A program made the position numbers and the translations under genes. This document shows positions 36,133 to 39,342 of a stretch of 39,342 bases of DNA, one piece after another (position 1 is the first letter of the stretch; every line of letters begins with the position of its first letter). The stretch lies in contig CAMLBO010000042.1 of assembly GCA_946478305.1 (NCBI GenBank), positions 1 to 39,342 of the forward strand, written 5' to 3'. The DNA comes from an uncultured Enterobacterales bacterium (lineage in GTDB: Bacteria > Pseudomonadota > Gammaproteobacteria > Enterobacterales > Enterobacteriaceae). The notes below the pieces were generated by a model. It made no database searches. It worked only from the letters and a program-made list of their open reading frames with translations, and had not been told where the DNA came from.

Positions 36133-37422
36133 ATGAAAAAACTTCTTTTGATGATGGGGTTCGGTGCCGTAGCCATGCTGCCATCACTCGCCATGGCTGC
36201 TGCGCCAGCGGTAGCAAACGGTGCGGATAACGCCTTTATGATGATTTGTACCGCATTGGTTCTGTTTATGACAGTCCCAGGTGTAGCCCTGTTCTATGGC
36301 GGCCTGTTGCGTTCGAAAAACGTCTTGTCGATGCTGACTCAGGTTATTGTCACTTTCGCTCTGGTTTGCATTCTCTGGATGCTGTATGGCTACAGTCTGG
36401 CCTTCAGTGAAGGTAACGCCTTCTTCGGTGGTTTCAGTAATGCGATGCTTAAAGGCATTGGTCTGGACTCTGTCACCGGGACATTCTCACAGTTAATCCA
36501 CGTGGCCTTCCAGTGCTCATTTGCCTGTATCACCGTGGCTCTGGTGGTAGGTGGGCTGGCTGAACGTGTACGTTTCGCGGCAGTGCTGATTTTCACCGTG
36601 ATCTGGTTGACCTTCTCTTATCTGCCTATTGCACACATGGTATGGGCGGGTGGTTTCCTGGCTGCTGACGGTGCGCTGGACTTTGCCGGTGGTACCGTGG
36701 TTCACATCAACGCCGCTATCGCGGGCTTGGTGGGGGCTTATCTGGTAGGTAAACGTGCCGGTTTTGGTAAAGAAGCGTTCAAACCGCATAACCTGCCAAT
36801 GGTCTTCACGGGGGCTTCAATTCTGTACGTGGGCTGGTTTGGTTTCAACGCCGGTTCAGCAAGCGCGGCAAGCTCCATCGCAGCTTTGGCCTTCCTCAAT
36901 ACCGTCATGGCGACAGCGGGGGCAATCCTTTCCTGGACCTTCGTTGAGTGGATGGTGCGTGGTAAGCCTTCTCTGCTGGGCGCCAGTTCAGGCGCTATCG
37001 CAGGTCTGGTTGCTATCACCCCGGCGTGCGGTACGGTAGGCGTAGGTGGTGCGTTAGTTATTGGTCTGGTTGGGGGTGTTGCCGGTCTGTGGGGTGTCGT
37101 TACCCTTAAAAAATGGCTTAAAGTGGATGACACCTGTGACGTATTCGGAGTGCACGGCGTGTGCGGCATCGTCGGCTGTATCCTGACCGGCGTGTTCACC
37201 TCCAGCTCTCTGGGGGGGGTAGGTTACGCAGAAGGTGTGACCATGGGGCATCAGGTTTGGGTCCAGTTGCTGAGTGTGGGTGTTACTCTGGTATGGTCTG
37301 GCGTGGTTGCTTTCATCGCCTATAAAGTGGCGGATATGTTGGTCGGTCTGCGTGTTCCTGAAGAACAGGAACGTGAAGGTCTGGACGTCAACAGCCACGG
37401 CGAAAATGCTTACAACCAGTAA
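36133..37422 (+). CDS. amtB: Ammonium channel AmtB
   Basis: AmtB is a trimeric inner-membrane ammonium channel with eleven helices per monomer. The 429-residue precursor (E. coli 428) has a signal peptide MKKLLLMMGFGAVAMLPSLA with cleavage soon after, leading to PAVANGADNAFMMICTALVL. The pore twin histidines are in GGTVVHINAAIAG and FGVHGVCG (H168 and H318 in mature E. coli numbering). The conserved C-terminal tail that contacts GlnK, GLDVNSHGENAYNQ, is present. One unusual point is Cys128 in AFQCSF, where E. coli has Gly next to the gating Phe. It is cotranscribed with glnK. Confidence 0.98.
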   Translation: MKKLLLMMGFGAVAMLPSLAMAAAPAVANGADNAFMMICTALVLFMTVPGVALFYGGLLRSKNVLSMLTQVIVTFALVCILWMLYGYSLAFSEGNAFFGGFSNAMLKGIGLDSVTGTFSQLIHVAFQCSFACITVALVVGGLAERVRFAAVLIFTVIWLTFSYLPIAHMVWAGGFLAADGALDFAGGTVVHINAAIAGLVGAYLVGKRAGFGKEAFKPHNLPMVFTGASILYVGWFGFNAGSASAASSIAALAFLNTVMATAGAILSWTFVEWMVRGKPSLLGASSGAIAGLVAITPACGTVGVGGALVIGLVGGVAGLWGVVTLKKWLKVDDTCDVFGVHGVCGIVGCILTGVFTSSSLGGVGYAEGVTMGHQVWVQLLSVGVTLVWSGVVAFIAYKVADMLVGLRVPEEQEREGLDVNSHGENAYNQ

Positions 37423-37487
37423 CAGGTTTCAGAGAAAGTAGTGCGCTAACTCTTTGAAGAGTGAAATATAAAAATAATGATGAATGC

Positions 37488-37523
37488 AAAAAGGGCGATA
37501 CCGTAAAAGGTATCGCCCTTTTT
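37488..37523. terminator. Bidirectional terminator between amtB and tesB
   Basis: A perfect 15-bp stem (AAAAAGGGCGATACC with GGTATCGCCCTTTTT, loop GTAAAA) separates the convergent amtB and tesB genes; A and T runs flank it on both sides. Confidence 0.93.
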
Positions 37524-37543
37524 CTTTTAGCCTTCGGCTTTAC

Positions 37544-38410
37544 TTACTCCGGCGTTCTCTTGCGGATAACGCCTTCCTGCACTGTCGACGCCACCAGAAT
37601 GCCATCACGGGTATAGAACTGACCGCGCACAAAGCCGCGTGCGCCGGAGGCCGACGTACTTTCGACGGCATACAATAGCCAGTCATCCAGACGGAACGGC
37701 CGGTGGAACCACATCGAGTGATCGATGGTGGCGACCTGCATACCCGGTTCAAGGAAGCCAATCCCATGTGGTTGTAACGCGGTCGGCAGGAAGTTGAAAT
37801 CGGACGCGTAGCCCAGCAGATACTGATGGATGCGCAGATCATCAGGCATGGTACCGTTCGCACGGAACCAGACGGCGCGGGTTGGCTCTTCTACACTGCC
37901 TTTTAGCGGATTATGGAATTTTACCGGGCGCATTTCGATGGGCTTCTGACCGATGAATTTATCCCGCACTTTTTCCGGTATCAGATGCGCCAGGCTTTTG
38001 GCAATATCGGATTCAGAGACCAGCGACTCCGGCGGCGGTACGTCTGGCATCGTGTTCTGATGCTCAAAGCCCTCTTCATGACTCTGGAATGAGGCCGTCA
38101 TATAGAAAATCGGCTTGCCATTTTGTACGGCTTTCACGCGACGGGCACTAAAACTGTTGCCATCACGCAGGATCTCAACGTCATAAATGATCGGTTTGCT
38201 GCTGTCCCCGGGGCGTAAAAAATAGCTATGGAACGAGTGTATCCCGCGATCACTCGGCACGGTTTGTTTGGCTGCATATAGCGCCTGCCCGACAACCTGA
38301 CCGCCAAATACCTGACGCAGGCCCAGATCTTCACTCTGGCCACGAAACAACCCTTCTTCGATTTTTTCCAGATCCAGCAGATCCAGTAAATTTTGCAGTG
38401 CCTGACTCAT
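37544..38410 (-). CDS. tesB: Acyl-CoA thioesterase II
   Basis: TesB is a broad-range double-hotdog thioesterase that hydrolyses medium- and long-chain acyl-CoAs and 3-hydroxyacyl-CoAs. From ATG 38410 the product is 288 residues (E. coli 286), starting [20 protein letters not shown]. The catalytic Asp, Thr and Gln (Asp204, Thr228 and Gln278 in E. coli) are preserved in [20 protein letters not shown] and TVQEGV. GAGG lies about 7 bases before this ATG. A longer in-frame reading to 38662 would add 84 residues across the ybaY promoter region and is not credible. Confidence 0.97.
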   Translation of the reverse strand: MSQALQNLLDLLDLEKIEEGLFRGQSEDLGLRQVFGGQVVGQALYAAKQTVPSDRGIHSFHSYFLRPGDSSKPIIYDVEILRDGNSFSARRVKAVQNGKPIFYMTASFQSHEEGFEHQNTMPDVPPPESLVSESDIAKSLAHLIPEKVRDKFIGQKPIEMRPVKFHNPLKGSVEEPTRAVWFRANGTMPDDLRIHQYLLGYASDFNFLPTALQPHGIGFLEPGMQVATIDHSMWFHRPFRLDDWLLYAVESTSASGARGFVRGQFYTRDGILVASTVQEGVIRKRTPE

Positions 38411-38624
38411 AGGTGGCCTCATGAAAGTGGGTCTCCTGCTGCTCGGAAAACTCTGATAAAGCATCAGCTGCAGGAGGGGCGGTTGCGTTATCTCATTCAT
38501 AATAGTAGAAAAAAACTGAACCCAGAAGCTGAATTTAGCTGTCGGGAGGCAAGATCCAGATTTTTGTGCCATGATTAATGCGTAAGGTGGTTTAAGCCAC
38601 TGCTCATAGTCGGCGTTTATTAGA

Positions 38625-38638
38625 GCTTGTCGACAAGC
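38625..38638. repeat. 14-bp palindrome before ybaY
   Basis: GCTTGTCGACAAGC is a perfect palindrome 23 bp upstream of the ybaY ATG. It may be a regulator site or a leader hairpin; it lacks the CTG-N10-CAG form of a LexA box. Confidence 0.35.
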
Positions 38639-38661
38639 GAAAATAAAAAGGAGAACGATCA

Positions 38662-39252
38662 ATGAAACTTTGGCAGATTGTAGGTGGAACCGCGCTGTCT
38701 CTCACACTGGCCGGTTGCGCTTCACAGCATACTACACCCGCGCAGGAAGCACCTGCCAATACCTCGGCCAGTCCGTCCGGCCCGGCTATTACCGGCCCGA
38801 ATGTATCAGGTACCGTTAATATCTCTCAGCGAGTAGCCTTGCCGCCAGATGCGGTGCTGACAGTGACCATGTCGGATGCCTCGCTGGCTGATGCGCCATC
38901 CCGTGTGATTGCTCAGAAAGTTGCACGCACCGGGGGCAAACAAGCACCTTTTACCTTTATTCTGCCGTACAACCCTCAGGATATCCCGCCTAACGCTCGC
39001 GTGATCTTGAGTGCAGCGGTGACGGTAAATGGTCAGATGACCTTTATCACAGATTCAGTGAAAGAGGTGGTTAACCGTGGTCAGGGTACCAAAGCCGATC
39101 TGCAGTTAGTGCCAGTTGCCTCTGTGCCGGTCACCACGAAACCTGCGGCGTTAGGGCCAATGAGTAACCCTAACAATCCGGGTCTTGAAGCTTCACCAAG
39201 CGCAGCAGCACCAGCACCGGTTAATCCGGCACCGACTCAACCAATGTACTGA
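38662..39252 (+). CDS. ybaY: YbaY family lipoprotein (YscW-like domain)
   Basis: YbaY is a lipoprotein with a pilotin-like YscW fold; its cellular role is not established, though E. coli ybaY responds to osmotic and stationary-phase signals. The 196-residue product (E. coli 190) has the signal [19 protein letters not shown] with lipobox Cys19, a Thr/Pro/Ala-rich linker, the conserved domain beginning [20 protein letters not shown] and containing [16 protein letters not shown], and a Pro/Ala-rich tail. AAGGAGA precedes the ATG. It is divergent from tesB and ends at a strong terminator. Confidence 0.95.
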   Translation: MKLWQIVGGTALSLTLAGCASQHTTPAQEAPANTSASPSGPAITGPNVSGTVNISQRVALPPDAVLTVTMSDASLADAPSRVIAQKVARTGGKQAPFTFILPYNPQDIPPNARVILSAAVTVNGQMTFITDSVKEVVNRGQGTKADLQLVPVASVPVTTKPAALGPMSNPNNPGLEASPSAAAPAPVNPAPTQPMY

Positions 39253-39292
39253 TTAGGTTCGAGTCAGCGTTAAAAAAAACACCGCCACGGCT

Positions 39293-39328
39293 AATGCTGG
39301 TCACTTAAGGTGACCAGCATTGTTTTTT
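39293..39328 (+). terminator. Intrinsic terminator of ybaY
   Basis: A perfect 12-bp stem (AATGCTGGTCAC with GTGACCAGCATT, loop TTAAG) is followed by GTTTTTT, about 40 bp after the ybaY stop. Confidence 0.92.
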
Positions 39329-39342
39329 AAAGGATATTTCGA

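Noticed and set aside
38411-38662. Eighty-four-residue N-terminal extension of tesB
   Set aside because: It would cross the divergent ybaY control region, and TesB starts at MSQAL with GAGG before it.

Overview
The window is a stretch of core chromosome from a gamma-proteobacterium of the order Enterobacterales. Gene order follows the Escherichia coli K-12 interval from ispA to ybaY, and nearly every product aligns from memory with its E. coli counterpart at almost the same length (ThiI 482, YajQ 163, YajR 454, CyoB 663, ClpP 207, ClpX 424, Lon 784, YbaE 566 residues). Substitutions along the proteins, and two genes between cof and decR that E. coli lacks there, suggest a member outside the Escherichia/Salmonella group, perhaps Yersiniaceae-like (Serratia/Rahnella/Ewingella type). 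That placement is tentative. The first 34 bases are not genomic: they match the Illumina Nextera read-2 adapter with its Tn5 mosaic end, so ispA is cut off by a contig end.

Layout. 1-6350: isoprenoid gene ispA (partial) and xseB on the minus strand, thiI (tRNA thiolation and thiamin), panE-yajL (pantothenate; DJ-1 family), yajQ and the MFS transporter yajR. 6351-11138: the five-gene cytochrome bo3 operon cyoABCDE on the minus strand, preceded by a 554-bp AT-rich control region with a good sigma70 promoter. 11693-14604: ampG and the lipoprotein gene yajG, with bolA divergent. 14605-21445: the protein-quality-control block tig, clpP, clpX, lon, with sigma32-type promoters before clpP and lon and a long leader hairpin before tig. 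21662-25028: hupB, ppiD, ybaV, fadM. 25112-28657: queC and ybaE on the minus strand, cof divergent. 28832-31630: a TPR plus DUF218 exported protein, a CdsH-like cysteine desulfhydrase gene and the divergent regulator gene decR. 31821-35385: the ABC exporter half-transporters mdlA-mdlB. 35727-37422: the nitrogen-controlled glnK-amtB operon behind a near-consensus sigma54 promoter and an NtrC-type site. 37544-39252: tesB and the lipoprotein gene ybaY, divergent.

How the genes work together: CyoABCD is the proton-pumping quinol oxidase, and CyoE makes its heme O. Tig folds nascent chains, ClpXP and Lon degrade regulatory and damaged proteins, and PpiD assists proteins leaving the Sec translocon. 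DecR probably senses cysteine and controls the neighbouring desulfhydrase. GlnK blocks the AmtB ammonium channel when nitrogen is sufficient.

I see no CRISPR array, prophage, insertion sequence, tRNA or rRNA. Most of the window is ordinary core genome, and I found no convincing new multi-gene system. The points most worth a second look are the tig leader hairpin, the cof-decR variable slot, the paired operator-like sequences between ybaE and cof, and the adapter at the left end.
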